Shown: in pieces, positions 32,564-43,051 of the stretch
Position numbering within the stretch: position 1 is the stretch's first letter
How the letters are laid out: each line of letters opens with the position of its first letter
Source: Saussurea involucrata
Lineage: Eukaryota > Streptophyta > Magnoliopsida > Asterales > Asteraceae
NCBI GenBank assembly: GCA_033807775.1
Contig: CM066313.1
Coordinates: forward strand, 58,749,984 to 58,813,983
DNA: 64,000 nucleotides
Direction of reading: 5' to 3'
The notes under the pieces: generated by a model
The model's database searches: none
What the model was told of the DNA's origin: nothing
The model's input: only the letters and a program-made list of their open reading frames with translations
Position numbers and translations under genes: made by a program

Positions 32564-32770
32564 ATCTCCCCCTAAAGATATATAAAGAAAAATCGGTCTT
32601 GAAATCTTCAAGTCTTGATCTTCTCTTCCTTTTGAATCTTTGAAACACTTCGGTGTTGTTTGTCTTCATGTCTTTTCAGCGCTCCCCCTTGAATAAAGCT
32701 CTTGAATAAAGCTCTTGAATTTGATTTCAGCTTTAAACGAACTTGTAGAACCAATATGCTCGATGGAGGA
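32564..32770 (-). other. Element G 3' noncoding start with polypurine tract
   Basis: It matches 4043-4253 of element C, including the polypurine tract and the CTCCCCCTTGAATAAAGCTC stretch. Homology stops near 32770, where an ORF3 fragment begins. About 700 bp present in C (4255-4950) are missing here. Confidence 0.85.
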
Positions 32771-32780
32771 AATACTGAAT

Positions 32781-34143
32781 TATAGCGACTCTGATGAATA
32801 CTTGTGGGTTTCAGCAGCTCTGAGGGCCTTCTTGATTTTTCTCTGTCGGCAGATGAACACTGGAGGATCTCCAACTACGGTTCTGGTTCTGTAGTGCTCA
32901 TAGCCTTGAAGGCTCTCATTTGGTGGAGCAATCGCTAGTCCTTCTACTTCGAACTCTATGCCTAGCTGAAAGTCAATCTGAATTCTTAGATTTATGTGCT
33001 CTTGCATAGCGAAGCGTACCTCATGAAGTGCTGTTCTTGCCTCTTTGTATTTGTCACTAAAGTTATAACAGTAGGCATGGAGTTGAATCAGATCATAAGG
33101 GTTCAGAAGTACCAGGTCGTTATCATTGAAGTGCTCAACCCTGTTATCATTTGATTCAACTATGAACTCATGATAGCTCATTTGTATTCTGTTGTGCCGA
33201 AAGGTCTTCTGCTTGATGTCTACGATTCTGCGGATTCCAAAGTCTGAGTTTATATTTCTGTTCAATCTGGACTTGGTTTCGATGAATTTCCGTCTAACGT
33301 CAGAGATCGTATTTATCCTGCAGGGACTCAAGTATGGGTTGATGGGCACAACATTTGTGGGGATGGTGTCATGGTCACCATAAAGATAGGCAAAGATTTC
33401 TTCTAGTGGAGGTTTGCCAGAATGTTGAGTTGAGGGTTCGGGGTTCTGTTCTGTTGGCATGGGATTTGGGTCTTCATGAGTTTCTGCCATGAGTATGTCA
33501 ATGTGGGCAGATTCTTGAGGTTGGGCTTGGTTTAGTGTTTCTTCAGCAGAGAATGTGTCGGTTCTCTCTGGTTCTGTTCTTGGTGAAGTGGGAGGTGTGT
33601 CCAGGATAATGACCTCAGGTGCTTGTTGAGAGGATTCTGTAGGCTTGATAATTCTGTCTTTGAACATGTATTCAAAAACCACCATAGTTACCTCTGGTAA
33701 GTCTTCAGAAGTATTCCCTTGGTCTCCTACTTCAGTTGCCTCAGCCTCAGATACCTTTTCTTTTCCCTGAGCAGATCCCTCAGCTTCTGTTGCAGGTTCC
33801 TTTTTCTTCTCTTTTTCTTTTTCTTTCTCCTTCTCCTTCTCTTTATCCTTCTCCTCTGTTTCCTTTTGTTTCTCCTTCTCCCCCTTTTGTTGTTCTGAGG
33901 ACTCACCCATCTGATTGTCTGACTGATCTTCTGTAGCATCCTCAAAGTCATCGTCATCGTCAGAATCGATAAGTTGGTTCTTTGGTGAGGGCGGAACAAC
34001 AAACTTAGGATTAGTCTTTTGCCTTTTGCTCGAAGGTTCTTCTGTAGGTGCCTCCTCTGCAGGTCGTTTTGATGTAGAGGTCTGTAAAATAATATCAGTG
34101 AAGTTTGAGGCTGCTTTTCGCATCACCTCCTCTACCTCTGTTG
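32781..34143 (-). pseudogene. Duplicated ORF3 fragment of F type
   Basis: This fragment is nearly identical to 35084-36443, the C-terminal part of F's ORF3. It contains the TSTSKRPAEEAPTEEPSSKR block, a long K/E repeat, ETKSRLNRNINSDFGIRR and the GDPPVFICRQRKIKKALR segment. It lacks the first two-thirds and the last about 50 residues. It stays open over its length, and at the K/E repeat it has Glu where F has a stop, so it came from a less damaged copy. Its right end joins F's truncated LTR at 34143/34144, so the displayed start in the LTR is spurious. Confidence 0.88.
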
Positions 34144-34794
34144 CTTTTAAAGTGAGTGATTGTGTAAAAGATAACTGAACTGTGAAGATCAAAATATAGA
34201 ACAGTAAAATGATAATGAAATCAAATAAAGAACGCTGCTCGTATATTGATAAAATGAATCACTCCAAGAATATGTTCAAGAGAGTGTTCTGAAATCTCAC
34301 AGAATAGTATCGTACGAAGTAGTGCTATGGAAAAACTGCAGTGCGTGCTTTTACAAATGTGGAAAACTATTCTTCCAAAAAGCTTACAATTGTTGTTCCA
34401 CTACCTCGCTATTTATAGACCTGATAAAGTGTAGACAGTGTACTATCGTACCCTTGAATGACACGTGGAAAGTGTGTCTCCAATCTTTAGGGCATACGTG
34501 GAAATTGTGGACACGTGTCTGACACTTAATATTTCCTGCGAGACTTAGACTGACAGAGGTCTTTTACTTCACAGAGCTCTGTCGCAAGAGCTCTGTTGGT
34601 CTTCTGTTGAAATACTTGTTCTCTTGTTGGAATTCTTCGACAGAGCTCTGATGAGCTCTGTTTGGATCTGTCAGAGCTCTGTTGAGCTCTGTTGGTCTTT
34701 GATGAATATCTTCCAGGTCTTTTGTCTGATCTCTGTTGGTCTTCTGACTCGAACTATTTTCAATACTTTTACATCAGATGCTTCGGGACTAACA
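34144..34794 (-). repeat. Element F left LTR (3' LTR in sense), truncated
   Basis: It matches 46641-47289 and ends GGGACTAACA. The outer end (TGTTGGTTCCC and about 70 bp) is missing, replaced by the ORF3 fragment. It carries six GAGCTC cores at 34572-34690, CACGTG at 34462-34467 and 34512-34517, and minus-strand TATAAATA at 34410-34417, a promoter-like set. Confidence 0.92.
34572..34690. repeat. Cluster of CAGAGCTCTG palindromes in F LTR
   Basis: Six GAGCTC-centred palindromes, several the full CAGAGCTCTG, fall within about 120 bp of the U3 part of the LTR. The right LTR has the same cluster at 47067-47186. Three more copies occur in the spacer before F's ORF3 (39153, 39511, 39565). Confidence 0.88.
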
Positions 34795-34928
34795 ATCTCC
34801 CCCTAAGTATTGAAAATGGGAAAATACAAAGTAGCAGAGATATAAACAAAAGAACAGAGAACTTTTCCCTCTTTTAGCCTTTGTACTATTCCTTCAATAT
34901 ATTACAATGCAAAAAAATAAGTACAAGT
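34795..34928 (-). other. Element F polypurine tract and 3' noncoding
   Basis: Minus AATACTTAGGGGGAGAT abuts the LTR at 34795-34811. The remaining about 115 bp before the ORF3 stop are AT-rich with no gene. Confidence 0.87.
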
Positions 34929-37900
34929 TTAAGCAAAATTATCTCCCCTTAAGATTCTATCAAATCTTCTGATGAGTTCTCGGAAGTTCAGCAGAAGGTA
35001 GATTTCGGTGATGAAGCTTCTCTGTTGTTCTTCCGGACACTTGTCTCTTGGGAGATTCTGAATGATGTCTGTGAGGTACTCCAGCGACTCTGATGAATAC
35101 TTGTGGGTTTCAGCAGCTCTGAGGGCCTTCTTGATTTTTCTCTGTCGGCAGATGAATACTGGAGGATCTCCAACTACGGTTCCGAATCTGTAGTGCTCAT
35201 AGCCTTGAAGGCTCTCATTTGGTGGAGCAATCGCTAGTCCTTCTACTTCGAACTCTATGCCTAGCTGAAAGTCAATCTGAATTCTTAGATTTATGTGCTC
35301 TTGCATAGCGAAGCGTACCTCAGGAAGTGATGTTCTTGCCTCTTTGTATTTGTCACTAAAGTTGTAACAGTAGGCATGGAGTTGAATCAGATCATAAGGG
35401 TTCAGAAGTACCAGGTCGTTATCATTGAAGTGCTCAACCCTGTTATCATTTGATTCAACTATGAACTCATGATAGCTCATTTGTATTCTGTTGTGCCGAA
35501 AGGTCTTCTGCTTGATGTCTACGATTCTGCGGATTCCAAAGTCTGAGTTTATATTTCTGTTCAATCTGGACTTGGTTTCGATGAATTTCCGTCTAACGTC
35601 AGAGATCGTATTCATCCTGCAGGGACTCAAGTATGGGTTGATGGGCACAACATTTGTGGGGATGGTGTCATGGTCACCATAAAGATAGGCAAAGATTTCT
35701 TCTAGTGGGGGTTTGCTAGAATGTTGAGTTGAGGGTTCGGGGTTCTGTTCTGTTGGCATGGGATTTGGGTCTTCATGAGTTTCTGCCGTGAGTATGTCAA
35801 TGTGGGCAGATTCTTGAGGTTGGGCTTGGTTTAGTGTTTCTTCAGCAGAGAATGTGTCGGTTCTCTCTGGTTCTGTTCTTGGTGAAGTGGGAGGTGTGTC
35901 CAGGATAATGACCTCAGGTGGTTGTTGAGAGGATTCTATAGGCTTGATAATTCTGTCTTTGAACATGTAGTCAAAAACCACCATAGTTACCTCTGGTAAG
36001 TCTTCAGAAGTATTCCCTTGGTCTCCTACTTCAGTTGCCTCAGCCTCAGATACCTTTTCTTTTCCCTGAGCAGATCCCTCAGTTTCTGTTGCAGGTTCCT
36101 TTTTCTTCTCTTTTTCTTTTTCTTTCTCCTTCTCCTTCTCTTTATCCTTCTCCTATGTTTCCTTTTGTTTCTCCTTCTCCCCCTTTTGTTGTTCTGAGGA
36201 CTCACCCATCTGATTGTCTGACTGATCTTCTGTAGCATCCTCAAAGTCATCGTCATCGTCAGAATCGATAAGTTGGTTCTTTGGTGAGGGCGGAACAACA
36301 AACTTAGGATTAGTCTTTTGCCTTTTGCTCGAAGGTTCTTCTGTAGGTGCCTCTTCTGCAGGTCGTTTTGATGTAGAGGTCTGTAAAATAATATCAGTGA
36401 AGTTAGAGGCTGCTTTTCGCATCACCTCCTCTACCTCTGTTGCTGCACCTCTGATTTCTTCCACTTGAGATTCGAAGTTGACCTTGTGTGTATCGAGTGA
36501 GGCTTGCACATGCTGTTCTATTGATTTGGCCTTCATCACGAATTTTGAGGAGATTGACATCATTTTGCTTAGAACTCTTCTGCTGAACTCACCCATCTGT
36601 CCGACAGTCATTGGTAAGTCATTGGGTCTGGGGACAGAGAGCTGGATAGGTGCGGCAGAAGAAGTCGTGGCTTCTGTGATGGCGGTCTTAACAGAGTTGT
36701 TGATCAGCTCTGTCAAGGTTCTGATGTTGGAGTCTGATAGAGAAGGGTTTGGCAGGGTTCTGTTCATCTGAGCCGTATGACTTTCTGCTAAGAGCGTCTT
36801 GAGAGCGGCTACTTCTGTCGTTAATTTCTGAACCTTTTCCTGGAGAGAAGCATTCTCCTTGCGGATCAGCTCCTCCTTTTGATCATTGATAAGTTTATAC
36901 TCATTCAAGGAGTTGTTGATACTGTCACAGAAGCTTGTGAACTCTGCTCGTGTGACAGTGTCAACGGGGATATCCTTGGTACCAACACATGGTTCCAAGT
37001 TAACCTCGAGTTCAGAGGTGCCTGCTTCAAGAGTTGTTTTTAGGTTGGCTCTTGCAGGACTTCCACCCGATCGTTGATGTTCTCTTTGAGGAGAAGTATC
37101 TACAGGTGTTCTGATCAGAGTTTCCTCTTCCAGCTCAGGTTCTGAAGAAGGAAATCTGATGTGATGGGTAGAGCTTGGATCAAGCAAAGTCTGCCCTTGA
37201 GCAACTAAGGTCTCCCATTGTCCCTGAGTCGGACAGAGCCTACGTGAGATGCGAAAGATCTCAGGTCTATTTTGGGACAAGTCTACATGAGCCACAGAGG
37301 CATCATCGTGTGGAGGTGACCTATCGATGTCGTGGGGCGGAGTGACATCATTACCGAATATGGATTCCCCAGTTTCGTGCATACCAGAGGCATGAAGAGT
37401 TGCTTCTGGTGGTTCTTGCTGGTCAGGGTTCGAGGTGTGCACCTCTGTTTCAATATCCCTCTGGTCTTGATCACCAGGGATAGCATGTGTGGAAGCACTG
37501 GGATGTAGGCTAGGATTTCCCTCAGATGTGTCATCTTGGACATCTTTTTCTATGCTCACATTTTCCTCGGCACCTAGGGCTGTAGAACACTCGGGTTCCT
37601 CTCTGTTATCCTCTTTCTCACCAGTATCAGAGGAAAGAACTTCTACCTCTGGTGACTCCTGTACTTCCTCATGAACAGTCTCCATAGTGGATGCTCTGTT
37701 CCCTACTTCCTCCTCCATCACTCTAGAGGAAGACCCCACTGCGGGTACTCTTACCTCTGGTCTGTTTCCTTCTTCCACTCCTATTTCCTCACTCGTACTC
37801 TCCTCAGATGGCTCAGAGCCTAAGTATGCTGGGGTTCTCACCTCAGGTTCTTGAGGTTGAGCAGCATGTCTATAGTTTTGGATAGAAATGTGGTCTGGGC

Positions 37901-38783
37901 TTATCAGAGAGAGCATTGTACCTGGAACGCGTTGAATGAGGGGATATTCTCCTGAAGTGGTGGGATTGAATCTGGACATGACCCAGTTCCTGAACGTATT
38001 GCCTTGTTGAGTCAATTCCAGACTCTGAAATGCTCTTCTGATCACCAACCCGATAAACCTTGGAAACTTGATGTTCTTCAGAAATTTATGTTGCCCAACT
38101 TCTCCTCCTTTGGCAATGGCAGAGGTTTTGAGATTAACAGCAGTGAGAAGGTCGGTGTAGAGAATGCTGGCATAGTCAAGGTTTCTTTGAAAGAACAATC
38201 CATACATTATCTATAGGATTTCTATGCTGGCTTGATCTTGACTACCAGATTTTCCTGTGAGGGTTCGGTTCAGTGTGGAGAACATGAAATTCCACACTGG
38301 TGGTAGATTCTGTCTTTTGAATGCTCCGATGCGGGTGATATCTTTGTTGTAGCCTAGAAATCGTACAAACTCCAGAAGGACAGCAGTATTGGGTGGCTTC
38401 TCGAAAGCTTCTATGTTGAGCTGTCGCTTGCTATTCATTCCGAGGATTCTCCGCAGGGTAGTTGCTCTGATTCTGATCGTTCCTGAACCTCCATCTCGAC
38501 CAGAATCCACATTGCCAATGATTCCGTTTAGCTCTTCTACGTGTTGGCAAGTAGTCCACCACTGCTTGATGTAGAGCTCTGGAATGTTGTCGTCGAAGTC
38601 TGTTAGGGCTCTGAAGATTTCTGAGTTTCTGAAGAACTCCAGAAATATGTGGTATGTGGGTAGATAGAGAGCAGGGTTTGGATCTAATCGATGGTTGCTT
38701 TCAGCAAACTCGTATGGGAGAATAACAATTTGGTCGACGGGACCAATACGGCTTGAATCTGCTGAGTGTTGAGGGTTTGCCAT
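34929..38783 (-). pseudogene. Element F ORF3 (env-like/extra ORF), about 1284 codons
   Basis: One frame runs from ATG 38781-38783 (MANPQHSADSS) to the stop at 34929, broken only by TAG at 38211-38213 and at 36153-36155. The N-terminal domain (about residues 30-270) has YLPTYHIFLEFFRNSEIF, IKQWWTTCQHVEEL and an NFMFSTLNRTLTGKSGSQDQ segment related to A's ORF3. A long acidic, proline/serine/glutamate-rich stretch, a short coiled coil (KENASLQEKVQKLTTEVAAL), a K/E repeat, and a conserved C-terminal domain follow. In F no intron is needed. Position after RNase H matches Sirevirus env-like ORFs, but no signal peptide or clear membrane anchor is visible. Function is unknown. Confidence 0.8.
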
Positions 38784-39612
38784 TTTTGCAGGTTTGGGTT
38801 TTGAAGGTTTGAATGAAGAGGAAAGATGAACAGGGTTTTAGAGAACTTAGAAGGCGTAAGAAATGGAAAGGTTTAAAGGAAATGGGTATTTATATGGGAA
38901 ATGTGTTGTTGGATCATGGTCATAGGTATTGTAGGTACTCGAAGGTTGGATAGTGGAACGGTTGCTACAGTAAGAACGTGGGAACAGCTAGCGGTTTGTC
39001 TTTCAATGAGAGATTGCCACGTGGATTTAGCTCTGACATCTCTAGACAAGAGCCGTCACGGTTAGAGATTTGAGGGTGACAGGTGGTTGACGATTAAAGA
39101 ATGACCCGCGTCTCTGATGACGTGTTTCTGATGATGTGGCAGAGCAAATTGACAGAGCTCTGGTGGAGCTTTGTTAAAATTGCTTGTGTGGCCTCCATTT
39201 CTTACCGTTACCTTTACCAGAACTTGTTCTGATGTGAGATGGTCAGAACTATACATGATCAAACAGAGTTCTGATGAGAAGCAACAGAGGCTCTGATGAG
39301 ATGTCAGAGTTCTGACTGGTTCTCCAAAAGATTTAGCTTTAAGCTCAAAAAGCAAAGTCAATTTGGTTTTGGAAATTTGATTATTGACTTGCTCCCCCTA
39401 AAACCATGCAATTTTCCTTTATAAACCCCCCCTCAACAGATGAGCTTTCCCTTACTTTTTTTTTTGAATAAAAGAACAAAAGAACAGATTTGTTGAAAAA
39501 ATATGCTTGACAGAGCTCTGGTGAACAACAGAGGCTCTGTTGAATTTTCTTGGCTAACTTTTGATAGAGCTCTGGTAGGAATGACAGAGGCTCTGTTAAG
39601 TTTCGAGCAGAG
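38784..39612 (-). promoter_or_regulatory. Element F spacer with promoter-like block before ORF3
   Basis: On the minus strand a G-box CACGTG at 39018-39023 and TATAAATA at 38887-38894 lie about 105 bp upstream of the ORF3 ATG. The same TATAAATA and CACGTG words form the promoter-like set of F's LTR. Three GAGCTC palindromes like those of the LTR U3 lie at 39153-39574. C-rich tracts near 39394 and 39425 are polypurine-like on the minus strand. Confidence 0.5.
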
Positions 39613-42600
39613 TTAGGAAGATAAATTCAGCATACCCAGTTTGCTGATTAAAAAGTTAAAATTCCTTTCATCAAGGGCTTTAGTGAATAAGTCAGCAAAC
39701 TGGAAGTCAGTTGAGACGAAGTACATTTCAATAGTCCCTTTTTCAACATGATCTTTTATAAAGTGATACCTTATGTCGATGTGCTTAGTCTTCGAGTGTT
39801 GAACTGGGTTGGCTGTTATGGCAATGGCACTCTTGGAGTCGCATAGAATTGGAATTTTACCATACTCCAAGCCATAATCTTTGAGTTGTGTCTTCATCCA
39901 TATTACTTGGGAACAACAACTAGCAGCAGCAACATATTCCGCTTCTGCTGTAGAGGTTGAAACGCAGTTCTGTTTCTTGGATGTCCAACTCACCAACTTT
40001 TCTCCAAGCATTTGGCAGCTACCAGAGGTACTCTTTCTGTCGTTCTTGCATCCTCCATAGTCTGAGTCTGTGTATGCTACAAGCTCGAAACCAGAGTTAA
40101 GAGGATACAAGAGACCCAAAAAATGAGTCCCTTTCAGATATTTAAAGATACGTTTGACAGCTGTTAAATGAGTTTCGGTAGGATTTGCCTGAAATCTGGC
40201 ACAGAGACAGGTTGCAAACATTATATCAGGTCTACTAGCGGTTAAGTACAAAAGTGACCCTATCATGCCTCTGTAGTGCTTGACATCTGTTGGTTCACCA
40301 TCAGAGTCAAGTTTAACTCCAGTGGCAATAGGAGTTTTCATTGGTTTTGAATCATTGAGCTTATATTTTTTCAACATATCAGAGATGTATTTGGACTGAC
40401 TTATGAAAGTCCCTCTGTCAGATTGTTTGACTTGTAAACCCAGGAAGAAAGAGAGTTCTCCCATCATGCTCATTTTGAATTCACTTTTCATTAAAGTTTC
40501 AAACTTATCACAGTACTCTTGCCGTGTAGACCCAAAGATAATGTCGTCAACATATATTTGTACCAGAAGTATATCATTTTTATATCTCCTGAAGAATAGA
40601 GTTTTATCGACGGTACCTTTCTCGAAGTGATTGACCAAAAGAAATTTGGACAGAGTTTCATACCAGGCTCTGGGAGCTTGCTTAAGACCGTAGAGAGCTT
40701 TGTCTAGCTTGTAAACGTGGTCTGGAAACTCTGAGCATTCAAAACCAGGTGGCTGCTGGACATAGACTTCTTCTTGTAGTTTGCCATTCAGAAATGCAGA
40801 CTTGACATCCATTTGGTAGACCTTGAAACCCTTATGAGCAGCACAGGCTAGGAAGATTCTGATTGCTTCTAGCCTGGCCACAGGAGCAAAAGTTTCGTCA
40901 TAGTCAATTCCTTCTTCCTGTCTGTATCCCTTTGCAACCAGACGGGCTTTGTTTCTGATGATAATCCCATCTTCATCCTTCTTGTTTCTAAACACTCACT
41001 TGGTTCCAATGGCTGCTTTGCCTTTTGGGAGTGGAACCAAGGACCAAACTTTATTTCTTTCGAATTCCAGAAGCTCTTCTTGCATGGCTTCGATCCAGTT
41101 TGGGTCATCTAGGGCTTCAGAAATCTTTTTCGGCTCAATCATACTTAAGAAATTTACAAAGAAGGCTTCATTGATTGTGGCCGATCTTGTCTTTATGCCA
41201 TCTTCAGCAGCACCAATGATAAGATGGTGAGGATGATTCTTTGTCCATCGTGTCATGGGAGCATGGACAATGGGTGGCGTTTGTGCTTCTGATGGGAAAG
41301 GACGAACTTCAGCATCAGAGTTCTGTATGTTTGGACCAGGGCTCTGTGGCACACAACTTTGGAGAGTGTCCTCATTGCTCTGTGAGACATTAACAGGACT
41401 CTGTGATGGTGAACTTACAAACAAGGAATTTCTTCCAACATTTGTCATCAGAGGTGATGAAGGCTCTTGTTCAGGTTCTCTTTCATTCTGGTGTGGTTCC
41501 TCATTTCTCTGAATTACTCCTGTAGACAGAGAAGTAGATGGTGAAGTATTAGAGGGACCAGTGAGAGATGTACCTGTCAGATTTTGATCTGCTGATTTCT
41601 GAGCTTGATCTCCTCTGTTAATGTTATCATAGGAATCATCATCGAAGAAATCATTGAACATGAGGTTGATGTCTTCTTCCCTTGATCTAGAAGAACTTAT
41701 CTTCTCTTGTTCTGTCTGTGTCCCCTCTGTTGATTTTCGATCAGAGGAGCTTGATATGCTTTCATCAAAGGACACATTTACACTCTCTTTAATGACCCGA
41801 CATCTGGTGTTGTAGACTTTGTAGGCTTTAGAGGTTAAGGAATAACCAATAAAGATTCCTTCGTCTGCTTTCTTGTCAAATTTTCCCAGATGTTCTCTGT
41901 CATTCAGTATGTAGCACTTGCAACCGAAGACATGAAAGAATTTCACATTTGGTCTTCTGTTGTTGATGAGTTCATAAGGAGTCTTCTTGAATCTTTTTAC
42001 AATTACAACTCTGTTTTGGATAAAACTGGCTGTTGAGACTGCTTCTGCCCAGAAGTTCATTGGAAGGACAGAGCCAGCCAACATGGTTCTGGCGGCTTCT
42101 AACAGAGTTCTGTTTTTTCTTTCCACAACTCCATTCTGTTGTGGAGTTCTGGCAGCTGAGAAGTTTTGGGAGATACCTTCCTCTGTTAGGTATGCATTGA
42201 TTCTATCATTCTTGAATTCTGTCCCGTTATCACTTCTTAGCTTCTGTATCTTTAAGTCTAACAGAACCTGTATCCTCCTTAACAAACTTATCAAAATTTC
42301 TGGGACATCAGATTTTAATCTGATGAACTCGATCCAAGTATATCTAGAGTATTCATCAATTAATACAAGGATATACTTCTTGCCCGACAGACTTTGCACA
42401 GAGATTGGACCGCAGAGATCCACATGAAGCATATGCAAAGGTCTGGGACAACTATGATCACTCTTTGTTCTGTGTGAAGATCTTTTCATCTTTCCAAGTT
42501 CACAAGCAGAACAGAGATGGTCTTTGTCAAATTTCAGGGAAGGAAGTCCTTTTACTAACTTCAGTTTCACGAGTTTGTCAAGATTTCAAAAGTTTAAATG

Positions 42601-43041
42601 AGCAAATCTTTTGTGCCAGAACCAAGCATCTTCATTATTCAAAGACACTAAACAGAGTCTCTCTGTTGTAGTGTTTTGGTTTGGTTTGAAATTCATTTTG
42701 TAAAGGTTGCCTTTTCTATCAGCTCTTAAGAGTTCTTGACCAGACTCGGAAAGTAGTAAGGAACAGTACTTCTTCCTAAAATTGACATCGAAACCGTGAT
42801 CACAGAGTTGACTTATACTGAGAAGATTATGATTTAATCCTTCAACATAAGCAACTTCAGAGACTGAAACACCACCATTTACTAATGTACCATATCCCTT
42901 AATCTGTCCGCCATTGTCTCCTCTGAAGGTTACCGCACTTCCCATCTTGTTTTTGAAAGAAGTTAGCAGCTCCTTATTACCCGTCATGTGCCTGGAGCAT
43001 CCAGAATCCAAGTACCAGATCTGCACATGAGGTTTCTGCAA
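39613..43041 (-). pseudogene. Element F pol: protease, integrase, reverse transcriptase, RNase H
   Basis: One frame with two stops. Protease has IWYLDSGCSRHMTG near 43010. The pre-integrase segment has WFWHKRFAHLNF. Integrase has CSACELGKMKR, VDLCGPIS, RSDNGTEFKN and QNGVVERKNRT. Reverse transcriptase has [12 protein letters not shown] and YVDD at 40543-40554. RNase H has [25 protein letters not shown] and ends GMLNLSS. Stops are TGA at 42586-42588 and TGA at 40996-40998. The second is the Trp of the GTKWVF block, the same codon lost in element A. It is in the same frame as gag's end, with TAA between. All catalytic motifs I looked for are present. Confidence 0.94.
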
Positions 43042-43051
43042 GACAGATTAG
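43036..43051 (-). promoter_or_regulatory. 3' splice-like signal at gag/pol boundary of F
   Basis: The minus strand reads CTAATCTGTCTTGCAG, with the gag stop overlapping CTAAT, at the same place as in A, D, G and C. Confidence 0.45.

Noticed and set aside
34929..38783. ORF3 as a true envelope glycoprotein
   Set aside because: No signal peptide, membrane anchor or cysteine-rich ectodomain could be recognised. The env-like label rests only on position after RNase H.
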